DNA from: Proteiniclasticum ruminis DSM 24773
GTDB lineage: Bacteria; Bacillota; Clostridia; Clostridiales; Clostridiaceae
DNA: 64,000 nt
NCBI RefSeq assembly: GCF_000701905.1
Contig: NZ_JNKC01000001.1
Span: forward strand, 620,001-684,000
Reading direction: 5' to 3'
Made by a program: the position numbers and the translations under genes. Positions 25,283-33,318 of this stretch are shown here, one piece after another. The notes beneath the pieces were generated by a model that searched no databases, was not told the origin of the DNA, and saw nothing but the letters and a program-made list of their open reading frames with translations. The stretch's first letter is position 1. Each line of letters starts with the position of its first letter.

Positions 25283-26173
25283 TTAGGACAAGACGGACTT
25301 CAAAAAACTGTAGAACCTTTGAAACTCCTTATTCTGCAGATTTCCCGGTTGGGTCACAAAGTTGAACTCCCGGACCATCCAGAGGTTTTTCACTGAAATT
25401 TCTTTCAGTGTACCAGAAGAAAGTTCCGAAAGCACCGCATCCTTGTACATAAAGCTGATGCCAGCCCCTTGCTCTGTAAGCTTCTTTAAAAGACCAATGT
25501 TTCCGATGTCAATGACCCGCTCAAAGCCTCTGATCGAGAAGTTGATGGTGGACAGCCCTGTTTCCAGAACCTTTCGGGAACCGGATCCTTCTTCTCTCAC
25601 CAGGAGAGTTTCAGGAAGGAGTTCTTCCATGGAGACCTCTTTTCTTCCGCTGAGCCGGTGCTCCTGACCCACCACTAATATAAACGGCACTTCTTTGAGA
25701 AGTGTCACCTGATAGAGCGCTTTATCCACAATCCCTTCAATGAGGGCAAAGTCCAGATGTCCCGCCTGAAGATGGGAAAGCAGCACCTTGGTGTTGTCCA
25801 CCATCAGGGAGAACTCCTCCTCTTTAAAGGTGTCATAAAACAGCTTCAGATGAGGCGCCAGTGTATATTCGCCCAAGGTCATCGTTGCACCGATATAGTA
25901 CTTCTTTCTCTTCTTTTTCAGGTTTTCCAGTTCCTTTTTCATCATTTTTTCCTGATAAAGAAGAAACTCCGCATACTTTCTGAAGACCATACCTTCTTCC
26001 GTCAAACTGATTCTTCTGTTCTCATAATGGAACAGCTTCACATCATACATCTCTTCCAGCTGTTTCATTTGGTGGCTCAGTCCGGGCTGTGTCATGGAAA
26101 GTCTTGCGGCGGCTTTTGTGTAGCTTTCTTCTTCCACGATGGCAATAAAAGTAAGCAGTCTTGGATCCAGCAT
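25283..26173 (-). CDS. LysR-family regulator of the YeiH exporter
   Basis: 296 residues from ATG 26173, after GAGGAG. The N-terminal HTH reads FIAIVEEESYTKAAARLSMTQPGLSHQMKQLEEM, followed by a periplasmic-binding-like sensor domain. It is transcribed away from a yeiH-type gene, the arrangement seen for CysL/YwfK and YeiE regulators, so it probably activates that exporter in response to a sulfur compound or related ligand. The roughly 110 bases between the two genes should hold its T-N11-A sites. The assignment to the CysL/YeiE branch rests on the neighbour. Confidence 0.88.
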   Translation of the reverse strand: MLDPRLLTFIAIVEEESYTKAAARLSMTQPGLSHQMKQLEEMYDVKLFHYENRRISLTEEGMVFRKYAEFLLYQEKMMKKELENLKKKRKKYYIGATMTLGEYTLAPHLKLFYDTFKEEEFSLMVDNTKVLLSHLQAGHLDFALIEGIVDKALYQVTLLKEVPFILVVGQEHRLSGRKEVSMEELLPETLLVREEGSGSRKVLETGLSTINFSIRGFERVIDIGNIGLLKKLTEQGAGISFMYKDAVLSELSSGTLKEISVKNLWMVREFNFVTQPGNLQNKEFQRFYSFLKSVLS

Positions 26174-26287
26174 TGTTTTGCTCCTCATCTATAAATTTTA
26201 TGAATGGATTAATAAATATATATAATTATATTTTATAGTTTAAACATGTTAAAATCAAGACATCATATGAAATAGTGAGGACATACA

Positions 26288-27313
26288 ATGAAAAACATAC
26301 AAAAACTGCTTCCCGGAATTCTATTGTCATTATTACTAGCGCTGACAGCAAATCAGCTTCAGAAGATCATCCCCGGACATCTCATCAGTGCGGGTGTCTT
26401 TGCTCTCCTATTGGGTATGGTCATTAACCCGTTCATCTCAGGAAACAAGAACTTTTCTGGAGGTGTTCAGTTCACCTCCAAGAAAATCCTGAAATTCTCC
26501 ATCGTTCTCATGGGTCTCGGGCTAAGTTTTTCCCAGATCTTCTCTGTTGGAAAGTTTTCTTTGGTGGTCATGACCTTCACTCTAGCTTCTGCCTTCCTTG
26601 GTGGATATCTCCTTGGTAAAGTCATGGGTCTTCCCTGGAAACTCTCCAGCCTCATCTCAGCAGGCACAGGCATCTGCGGTGGCTCTGCAATTGCTGCCAT
26701 CGCGCCTGTCATTGAAGCGGAGGACGCCCACATTGCCTACGGTATTTCTGCAACCTTTCTTTTTGATATTCTCATGGTAATTCTCTTCCCCATCATGGGC
26801 AGATTTTTCCAGATGAGTGATCTTGGATTTGGACTCTGGTCCGGTACCGCTGTCAATGATACCTCTTCTGTGGTGGCTGCAGCCTATGCATTCTCTGATG
26901 CTGCAGGACAGTACGCTGTCATTGTGAAGCTCACCCGTACTCTCTCCATTGTGCCAGTGGTGCTGATTTTCTCTTATATCCACGCAAGGGTGGAAAGCAG
27001 AAAAACTGCATCACAAGGTCCTGTACATGCGCGGAATAAAGTGGATCTCAAAAGCATCTTCCCATTTTTCATCCTATTTTTCCTGCTCATGGTGGGCATC
27101 AAGAGCACGGGGATTGTGCCTGATGCGGTGAGCAGCCAGATTACCTCTTTCAGCAAGCTTCTGATGGTTATGTCTTTAGGCGCCATCGGTCTTAAAACCA
27201 ACTTCAGCGAGGTCACCAAGTCAGGCTTTAAACCCATGGTTCACGGTTTCCTCATCTCGCTTCTGGTGGTGGTGGTCTCCTTCCTGGTTCAGCTGATGAT
27301 GGGCCAGATCTGA
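26288..27313 (+). CDS. yeiH: YeiH-family (UPF0324) putative sulfate/sulfonate exporter
   Basis: 341 residues and about ten membrane segments. The UPF0324 signature is present: GVFALLLGMVINPF near the start, ILMGLGLSFSQIF, AGTGICGGSAIAAIAPVIEAE and WSGTAVNDTSSVVAAAYAFSD. The ATG follows TGAGGAC. Family members are annotated as sulfate exporters by proximity to sulfonate degradation genes, with limited direct proof. It stands alone under the divergent LysR regulator and ends at a strong terminator. Confidence 0.9.
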   Translation: MKNIQKLLPGILLSLLLALTANQLQKIIPGHLISAGVFALLLGMVINPFISGNKNFSGGVQFTSKKILKFSIVLMGLGLSFSQIFSVGKFSLVVMTFTLASAFLGGYLLGKVMGLPWKLSSLISAGTGICGGSAIAAIAPVIEAEDAHIAYGISATFLFDILMVILFPIMGRFFQMSDLGFGLWSGTAVNDTSSVVAAAYAFSDAAGQYAVIVKLTRTLSIVPVVLIFSYIHARVESRKTASQGPVHARNKVDLKSIFPFFILFFLLMVGIKSTGIVPDAVSSQITSFSKLLMVMSLGAIGLKTNFSEVTKSGFKPMVHGFLISLLVVVVSFLVQLMMGQI

Positions 27314-27362
27314 TGCTATGGAAATACAGAGCTGATTCTCTTCTTAGAGCGTCTGCCTCATC

Positions 27363-27393
27363 AAAAAAGGGATTCTCAGCGAATCCCTTTTTT
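27363..27393. terminator. Bidirectional terminator
   Basis: AAAAAAGGGATTC and GAATCCCTTTTTT around a 4-base loop form 13 pairs. It serves yeiH on the plus strand and the P-II-like operon on the minus strand. Confidence 0.93.
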
Positions 27394-27427
27394 CTATGCT
27401 TGTTAATGCGAATTCAATATTCTGTGT

Positions 27428-28093
27428 CTACTGATATATACCATAGGTTTCGGCTACATCCTGTACAAAGATGATGCCATTTCCAGGCTCATCTATGGAA
27501 AGCTTCTTCCGTATATTATCCACGATTCCTCTCATATCTTCCTTCTCTGATAAGATGATCACCATTTCTTTTTCTGGTTCAATATCCATATTGAACAGCT
27601 TCATGGTTTCATGGATACCAGACCCTCTTGCGTTGATGATCGTTCCGCCCTTGGAGCCTTTTTCCTTGGCTGCATCTATGACATCCTCTGCCAGACCACG
27701 GTTTACCACCGTAATGATTATCTGATACATAAACTTTTCAACCTCTCTTTCTATCCCATCATGGCGCACGTTGCAGCTGGACCCATAGACATCATATGCA
27801 GGTATGGAGAACATAATTCCATGATTCGGTTTCTCAAAATGGAACTTTTGATCTAGCTTCTGCATGACTTCTTTTGCAAGGGTTTCTTCTGCACCCAATA
27901 GAATGATCTCTTTTCTCTCTTCATAAAGTGAAAGAAACTTCAAAAGAGAACTGTTTGCAGTACCCTTCCCATGGAAAACCGTTCCACCAGATACGCCCAT
28001 TTTTTTTGCGCTTTGGAGCACTTTACTCCCTAAACCATAATCGACAATGACGTAAATCAGTTGAAAACCAAGAATATCTTTAATGGATTTCAT
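27428..28093 (-). CDS. Tandem P-II-like signalling protein
   Basis: 221 residues made of two copies of a P-II-type ferredoxin-like domain. Copy 1 (about 10-105) contains YVIVDYGLGSKVLQSAKKMG, SGGTVFHGKG and HGIMFSIPAYDVYG. Copy 2 (about 122-219) contains ITVVNRGLAEDVIDAAKEKG, KGGTIINARG and NGIIFVQDVAETYG. The order (strand-helix, GGT-x5-G turn, closing strand) is the same in both. Ordinary P-II proteins are about 110 residues and trimeric, so this is a duplicated form. Its start overlaps the end of the DUF1538 gene by 14 bases, which makes regulation of that membrane protein the likely job. Confidence 0.85.
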   Translation of the reverse strand: MKSIKDILGFQLIYVIVDYGLGSKVLQSAKKMGVSGGTVFHGKGTANSSLLKFLSLYEERKEIILLGAEETLAKEVMQKLDQKFHFEKPNHGIMFSIPAYDVYGSSCNVRHDGIEREVEKFMYQIIITVVNRGLAEDVIDAAKEKGSKGGTIINARGSGIHETMKLFNMDIEPEKEMVIILSEKEDMRGIVDNIRKKLSIDEPGNGIIFVQDVAETYGIYQ

Positions 28094-29579
28094 GTTCCTT
28101 CACCGCTCCTTTCTTCTTTGCTTTACTCTGGAATACCAGTCCCAGAAGCTGCAGTGTAATAATGGGTGCCATGGCCACCATGGCGATCATCCCAAACCCA
28201 TCTACCAGCATATCGGCTCCTTCATAGGCATGTGCCGCTCCTTGGACAAAAGCTAGGATAAATGTGGCTGTCATGGGTCCCGTGGCTACGCCACCAGCAT
28301 CAAATGCAATACCCACAAAAAGTTTGGGAACTACGAACATGAGCCCAAGTGAAATGATGTACCCTGGCACAAGGTAGTGCATCAGCTGAATTTCAGGAAT
28401 AAGGATTCTGATGACAGAAAGTGCCACTGCGAGCCCAACACCAAGAGAAAGAGGCACAAGAACCGCAATTCTTTTGACATACCCGCTGGTGACTTCTTCA
28501 ATCTGATGTGTTAAAACGTGAACCGCAGGTTCTGCTAGAATCGTCACCAGTCCAATGATGAATCCGATGACCACAATGGGTATCTTGTTATCGAGTAACG
28601 CCAGTGCTGTTCCTATGAAAGTACCCACATCCATGAACCCGCCATTGACACCAATGAGAAAAATCACGAGCCCAATGAATCCATAAATAAACCCAGTGAC
28701 CATCTTCCGGAACTCTCTCTTTTGCAGTTTAAGCACTGCTTTCTGAAGTACGAGAAGTATAACCACCAGTGGTGACATGGCAATGATGCTTTCAAACAGC
28801 ATATCCGGTATCAGTGCAATGAAAGGCTTCAGAATAGAATCCGAAACAGTAACTACAGACTCAATATCTGCATTAAAGGATGTATTCTTCGTAAACAGGT
28901 CCAGAAGCATCACACCAAGAATTGCACCGGTGGAAGCGATGGCTACCAGTCCGAAACTGTCTTTTTCAGACGCCTTGCTGTCTTTTTTCATTTTAGAAAT
29001 ACCCAAGGAAAGGGAGAGTATAAATGGCACCGCCAGTATTCCCGTGGTTGCGCCAGAAGCATCAAAAGAGATGGCAAGAAACTCTCTGGAGGTAAAAATT
29101 GAAAGACCAAAAATAAGAACGTATAATATCATCAGCATCTTATAGAGCGGATAATTGTAAAAAATACGAAGAAAACCAAGCGCCAGCATAAGAGCAAGTC
29201 CGATGGAAACAATCATCAGAATACTCATGGAGCTGATCTGTCCTGAGGTGACAAACCCCACCTGATTGGCTAGAACCAGAAGCCCTGGCTCTGCAATGGA
29301 TATGAAAAAACCAAGTACGGCACCGGCAATAAGCACAATCCATAATTTATTGGATTTGGCCAGTGCTGTTCCAGTATAATCTCCAAGGGGGGTTACCCCA
29401 ATATCGACACCAATGAGAAACAGAGTAAGCCCCACCATGATGAGCGCTGCGCCAAAAAGAAACCGCCCGATCATGGGTCCCTCCATGGGGGTCAGTGTAA
29501 AGTGAAGCAGCAGTACCATCACTGTGATGGGAAGCACAGAGGTCAGCACCTCCATGAATTTAGATTTAATTACATACAA
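28080..29579 (-). CDS. DUF1538 membrane protein, internally duplicated
   Basis: About 500 residues with twelve or more membrane segments in two homologous halves. Half 1 has LIGVDIGVTPLGDYTGTALA, ISIAEPGLLVLANQVG and SFDASGATTGILAVPFILSL. Half 2 has LIGVNGGFMDVGTFIGTALA, TILAEPAVHVLTHQIE and AFDAGGVATGPMTATFILAF. The repeated FDAxGxxTG and AEP motifs inside membrane segments look like substrate or ion sites of an inverted- or direct-repeat transporter. Function of the family is not established. TTG 29579 is preferred: an ATG at 29588 directly abuts its only possible binding site. First gene of a two-gene operon. Confidence 0.82.
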   Translation of the reverse strand: MYVIKSKFMEVLTSVLPITVMVLLLHFTLTPMEGPMIGRFLFGAALIMVGLTLFLIGVDIGVTPLGDYTGTALAKSNKLWIVLIAGAVLGFFISIAEPGLLVLANQVGFVTSGQISSMSILMIVSIGLALMLALGFLRIFYNYPLYKMLMILYVLIFGLSIFTSREFLAISFDASGATTGILAVPFILSLSLGISKMKKDSKASEKDSFGLVAIASTGAILGVMLLDLFTKNTSFNADIESVVTVSDSILKPFIALIPDMLFESIIAMSPLVVILLVLQKAVLKLQKREFRKMVTGFIYGFIGLVIFLIGVNGGFMDVGTFIGTALALLDNKIPIVVIGFIIGLVTILAEPAVHVLTHQIEEVTSGYVKRIAVLVPLSLGVGLAVALSVIRILIPEIQLMHYLVPGYIISLGLMFVVPKLFVGIAFDAGGVATGPMTATFILAFVQGAAHAYEGADMLVDGFGMIAMVAMAPIITLQLLGLVFQSKAKKKGAVKEHEIH

Positions 29580-29636
29580 AACCGTCATCCTTTCTCTAGT
29601 CAGATTTGCCTTTTCAGGCAGCTGGCCAAGTTACAT

Positions 29637-29873
29637 TCAGCCGGATATTCTCTGGTATCTCTGCTGATGAGAAGAAGTCTTCTCCACCGCAATGACTGGA
29701 ACTTTTTCTTTATGAACTTCATGAAGAAAAAGCGTCCCCAGAAGGAGTCTGTCCTTTACAGGAATCCTGTTCCATTCATATCCTTTGAAGAGATCTTTCA
29801 CAAGAAAAATCTCCTCTTCTTTCAATAACTTGACTTCAGAAAGTGCTCTTTCTAAAAGAACATCCACATTCAT
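29637..29873 (-). CDS. DUF1413-like small protein
   Basis: 78 residues from ATG 29873, with AAGGTG six bases upstream. The core FLVKDLFKGYEWNRIPVKDRLLLGTLFLHEV matches my recollection of DUF1413, short cytoplasmic proteins of unknown role with a winged-helix-like pattern. It runs 57 bases upstream of the DUF1538 gene on the same strand and may be the leading gene of that transcript. A DNA-binding role is possible but not shown. Confidence 0.65.
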   Translation of the reverse strand: MNVDVLLERALSEVKLLKEEEIFLVKDLFKGYEWNRIPVKDRLLLGTLFLHEVHKEKVPVIAVEKTSSHQQRYQRISG

Positions 29874-30001
29874 TATACGCACCTTACCTTAAATATTCTT
29901 AACAATGTTGTTGTATCTATTGTATACCACAGATGAGGTTCCTGTCCAAATTTATAAAAATAAGACTCCAGATCAACTGAAGCCTTTGCATCTCCTATTC
30001 C

Positions 30002-30457
30002 TCATTCAAATCCCCGTACTTTATACTCTTCAAGGAACCTTTGCCATTTCTTCTCTTTTATGGTCTTTCGAATATCATGATAACAGTAGCAAGTATACAG
30101 CGTATAGTACAAGAGAAAAAAGGACACGTAGTGAAATTTCAGTATCCAGAAACTCTGAACACAGGCTACCACATTAAGAACTGCCGCTCCTAGGATGAAC
30201 CATCTACAGAGCGAGAGTTTTTCTGGACACAACGTATAGAATACGGAATGCTCTTCCACATCTTCGATCATCTCAAGCTTTCTGAACTTTTTTTCAATCA
30301 TAAGTCTGTTGATCCCATCAAATAAACCAACTGCTGCAGAAAGGGCAAACAGGATGATTACAGGGATCCATTCATCATAGTAAGCTTGTACCAATGCAAC
30401 AAGGCTGACTGTTCCAAAAAACATCGATAAATAAGCTCTTTTTCTGTTTTCAGACAT
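30002..30457 (-). CDS. Small membrane protein of unknown function
   Basis: 151 residues from ATG 30457, after AAAAGGAGAAG; the frame opens upstream at 30508. Four hydrophobic segments are seen: two near the start (YLSMFFGTVSLVALVQAYY, IPVIILFALSAAVGLF) and two in the second half (WFILGAAVLNVVACV, YVSFFLLYYTLYTCY). A soluble charged stretch separates the pairs (EKKFRKLEMIEDVEEHSV). No family recognised. No obvious operon partner. Confidence 0.65.
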   Translation of the reverse strand: MSENRKRAYLSMFFGTVSLVALVQAYYDEWIPVIILFALSAAVGLFDGINRLMIEKKFRKLEMIEDVEEHSVFYTLCPEKLSLCRWFILGAAVLNVVACVQSFWILKFHYVSFFLLYYTLYTCYCYHDIRKTIKEKKWQRFLEEYKVRGFE

Positions 30458-30667
30458 CTCTTCTTCTCCTTTTATCTCTTCATTTTGGGACCGGAACCCG
30501 AGCTTCATGCTCTTGTATGAGGTATCTGAATATTATTCCACAATTACACTCAGAAGTGATACCCCAATTTCTTCTCTTCTCTACCCATTTGGGAAGAACT
30601 ACTTGAGAAGATACGTCACTGCTAAAATGATCCAGTTTCATCTTCCATGCGCATGTCTAGCCTGTAT

Positions 30668-31171
30668 CTACTGAAGGATTTGAAATACAACAAAGTACGG
30701 AACAAGTTCAATGCCGTTGTCCTCTTTTCGTAGAATGATCTTTTTCTCCAGCTGATAGGTTCCTTCTTCAAGCTCTCCATACAGCCAGACCCATTCCACC
30801 TCATGAAGGACCTTTTCTCCCTTGGGAAGCCCATATCCGATATCTTCAAACCCATAGTCCCCTTCAATGACCACCGGAAGATCCTCATACTGATTCTGAA
30901 CAAGCTTTCGAAGTATGAAATCCTCCCCAAAAAGAGCTTCTCTGTCTGTTATGTTCAGAAATTCCAGTTCCAGGCCTTTAGGGGATACCGTACCTTCCAC
31001 AAGCTTCATGGTGATGCCCTCTACAATCTCTTCTCCCTCTTTCTCCAGTGGAAGTGAAGAAGGAGGTTTGGGTGTTTCACCAGATGATTCCGTCTGGTTT
31101 GGACCACTGCATCCGGTAAAGAGCAGCAACGTCAAAAGGCAGAGACATTCTACGATCCTTTTTTTCTTCAT
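30668..31171 (-). CDS. Lipoprotein with immunoglobulin-like domain
   Basis: 167 residues. Signal peptide with lipobox LLLFTGC; Cys21 is the predicted lipidated residue, followed by a Ser/Pro-rich linker. The folded part (about 50-165) contains VEGTVSPKGLELEFLNITDREALFGEDF and VWLYGELEEGTYQLEKKI, a pattern I associate with a bacterial Ig-like domain found in clostridial lipoproteins. It is displayed on the outer face of the membrane. Role unknown. It follows the LURP-one gene by 25 bases, so they are probably co-transcribed. Confidence 0.75.
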   Translation of the reverse strand: MKKKRIVECLCLLTLLLFTGCSGPNQTESSGETPKPPSSLPLEKEGEEIVEGITMKLVEGTVSPKGLELEFLNITDREALFGEDFILRKLVQNQYEDLPVVIEGDYGFEDIGYGLPKGEKVLHEVEWVWLYGELEEGTYQLEKKIILRKEDNGIELVPYFVVFQILQ

Positions 31172-31196
31172 TTGGATTCACTCCTTAAGTTACTTA

Positions 31197-31682
31197 TCAG
31201 CTGGAAGCTGCTGCACTGGCTTGCGCAATCACCGCATCGATGGCCAATACCACCGCCAATGCATACCTTTCATCCACATGGTCCGCAATATCAATCACAT
31301 AACTGTCTCCCCAAGTGAACCATTCTTTAGAAATAGATACCACAAAATCATTTCCTTCGTAAATCTCATACTCATGATCCCAAAAATCACCGGATACCCG
31401 CCAGTTGAGTCCCTCAATGCTGTAGGAAGGTTTGAAAAATGTCAGTTCCTTGACGATTTCAGCCACTTCCTGCCCATCTATGTACACATAAAATCTTGGC
31501 AGAAAACTCCATACTTTCTGCTGGATATAAGCAGCCTCCTGGCCACTCTCATCATAGACATGAAGCTTTTTCCCCCAGGAGAAAAGCTCTCCTTCCACGT
31601 AGTAGCGGTCTCTTCCTTCCTCATCTTTGATGTAGAACCTGTCTGCGAAGGAAAATACCTTCTGTTTCATATATAGCTTCAT
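31197..31682 (-). CDS. LURP-one-related (YxjI-like) protein
   Basis: 161 residues. The series of short beta repeats (MKQKVFSFADRFYIKDEEG, LFSWGKKLHVYDESG, VWSFLPRFYVYIDGQ, WRVSGDFWDHEYEIYEG) ends in a helix (ALAVVLAIDAVIAQ), as in the Tubby-like beta-barrel fold of the LURP-one/scramblase family. The protein is cytoplasmic and possibly membrane-associated. The biochemical function in bacteria is unknown. The ATG follows AAAGGAG. Confidence 0.85.
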   Translation of the reverse strand: MKLYMKQKVFSFADRFYIKDEEGRDRYYVEGELFSWGKKLHVYDESGQEAAYIQQKVWSFLPRFYVYIDGQEVAEIVKELTFFKPSYSIEGLNWRVSGDFWDHEYEIYEGNDFVVSISKEWFTWGDSYVIDIADHVDERYALAVVLAIDAVIAQASAAASS

Positions 31683-31778
31683 TGTTTTCTCCTTTATGTT
31701 TTCTCAGTTTTTATTACTATGAGCTCTTGTATCGCTTCACCTGGCTGGTTTCTTCCTGGGTAGTGATTCTTTACCGTC

Positions 31779-33176
31779 TTACCTGCTGTGACGCTTGAAC
31801 CGGATAAGCCCCCGAATCCCAAGCCCTACGATTAAAGCGGCCAGGAACACCAGAAGGACTCCACCAGAAAACAGAAAAGAATAGAAGTTTCTTGAAAGAA
31901 ATCCTTCGGTGCGGTCCACCAAGGTGATTTTCTCTTCCCGATACATCGTAAAAGTGAGCTCCTTCTCTGGAAGGGTGTCAAAGACGCCAACATATTCACC
32001 ATTCTCTTTTTTGTCCAAAGGCAAACTAGAAGAAATCACATAAGGGTATCCTTCAGAAGGAAGCACACGAAGGGTTAGGTTCGTGAAATCCTTGAAATAT
32101 CCTGCAGGACTCAAGAGGTATTCAAAAGTGTAGGTAGGATCTTTTGAACTGCGGCGGTCCATGGCTCCACCAGCCTCATAAGAGATGGAGATGGTCTTTT
32201 CTTCCCCCGCCTGAAAAGGTGTTTCGTAGTAAAGGAAAATAAGCCGCTCCTCGTGCAGAAACTGTGCCAGATCATCCTCCGTCACAAGTCTTGCTGAACC
32301 AAAGGCATCATCGAGATTCTTCAGGAAAAAATTCCTCTCCGTCTGATTGTTTATGACAAAATATCCCAGATACTCACTATCTGCAATCATCTCTTCATAA
32401 TAATCCTGAAAGAGCATGCTTTTCTTCGTAATCTCCACCGTATAATCCTCATTCTCTGTGAGCCTTACGCCTTCAAAGGTGTGGGCTTCCGGTATGAGAT
32501 CCAGTGCATCTCCCAGCAGAAATACTTCAATGGTATCCTGATATCGGACCGAAGTGCCAATATCATATTGGTCCGCCGAATATCCATAACTGTTGAGATT
32601 CTTTGCAAATACCTTTTCTGATCCTTCCAAGGAGAAAGACACCTTTCCTGTAAAATGATCTTTCTTTAGGTTTTTGAAGGTTACCTGATAGAGGACACCA
32701 GGTTCATCCAAGCTGAAATTCACAGGCTCATAGCTGCCTGTCTCCATCTCATTCAACGCACCTTTCAGATCAAGCTTCTCCTCTTCCAGATTTTCCTTCC
32801 GATAAGCGTCTCCATAATAAAGGGTATATGGCACGGGACTTCCATCCACAAGCACTTCTCCCCCAGGTTTTCTGCTTCCTGAAAAATTTCCGAAGTAGGG
32901 AAAAACCATGGCCGATGTGATCTCCTTCTCTGACGTATTCTTCATGGTGTACTCTGCGTTCGCTTTGGCTACGATGGAATAATCTTCTAACAAGTTCTCT
33001 CTGAAATCAAAGGTCAGATTCTCTTTCAGGACCGAGATGGGAGAATCTTCCTCCACAATCATCACATTGGAAGATGGTGATGATTCCCAGTAGACCGGAG
33101 CTGAATTCGCCCATACATGTATGCTGCCGAAGGAAAAAAACAGAATCAAAACAATCACAAAAGCTTTTTTACGCAT
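31779..33176 (-). CDS. Secreted, C-terminally membrane-anchored protein of unknown function
   Basis: 465 residues. An N-terminal signal peptide ends near HVWANSAP. The C-terminus has one membrane segment (SFLFSGGVLLVFLAALIVGLGI) and a basic tail, LIRFKRHSR. The exported part is beta-rich (YTMKNTSEKEITSAMVFPYFG, LYQVTFKNLKKDHFTGKVSFSLEG) and likely forms several Ig-like domains. I have no family name; the start APVYWESSPSSNVMIVEEDSP seems familiar from clostridial hypothetical proteins. It is 96 bases upstream of the LURP-one gene on the same strand. Confidence 0.72.
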   Translation of the reverse strand: MRKKAFVIVLILFFSFGSIHVWANSAPVYWESSPSSNVMIVEEDSPISVLKENLTFDFRENLLEDYSIVAKANAEYTMKNTSEKEITSAMVFPYFGNFSGSRKPGGEVLVDGSPVPYTLYYGDAYRKENLEEEKLDLKGALNEMETGSYEPVNFSLDEPGVLYQVTFKNLKKDHFTGKVSFSLEGSEKVFAKNLNSYGYSADQYDIGTSVRYQDTIEVFLLGDALDLIPEAHTFEGVRLTENEDYTVEITKKSMLFQDYYEEMIADSEYLGYFVINNQTERNFFLKNLDDAFGSARLVTEDDLAQFLHEERLIFLYYETPFQAGEEKTISISYEAGGAMDRRSSKDPTYTFEYLLSPAGYFKDFTNLTLRVLPSEGYPYVISSSLPLDKKENGEYVGVFDTLPEKELTFTMYREEKITLVDRTEGFLSRNFYSFLFSGGVLLVFLAALIVGLGIRGLIRFKRHSR

Positions 33177-33270
33177 ATAGTCTCTTCACCTCTTTCTATC
33201 ATTTTATCATACTCTTTGCGTAAGTCTTAACAAAATAATGAAGTTATCAGACTTTCTCTGATGATTTCCC

Positions 33271-33309
33271 GAAAAAATGGCCGAAGCTCTCATGAAAAAA
33301 GCTTCAGCC
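33271..33309 (-). terminator. Terminator of the cysteine desulfidase gene
   Basis: On the minus strand GGCTGAAGCT pairs with AGCTTCGGCC around an AT-rich loop and is followed by ATTTTTTC. Confidence 0.75.
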
Positions 33310-33318
33310 TATGTGTTC

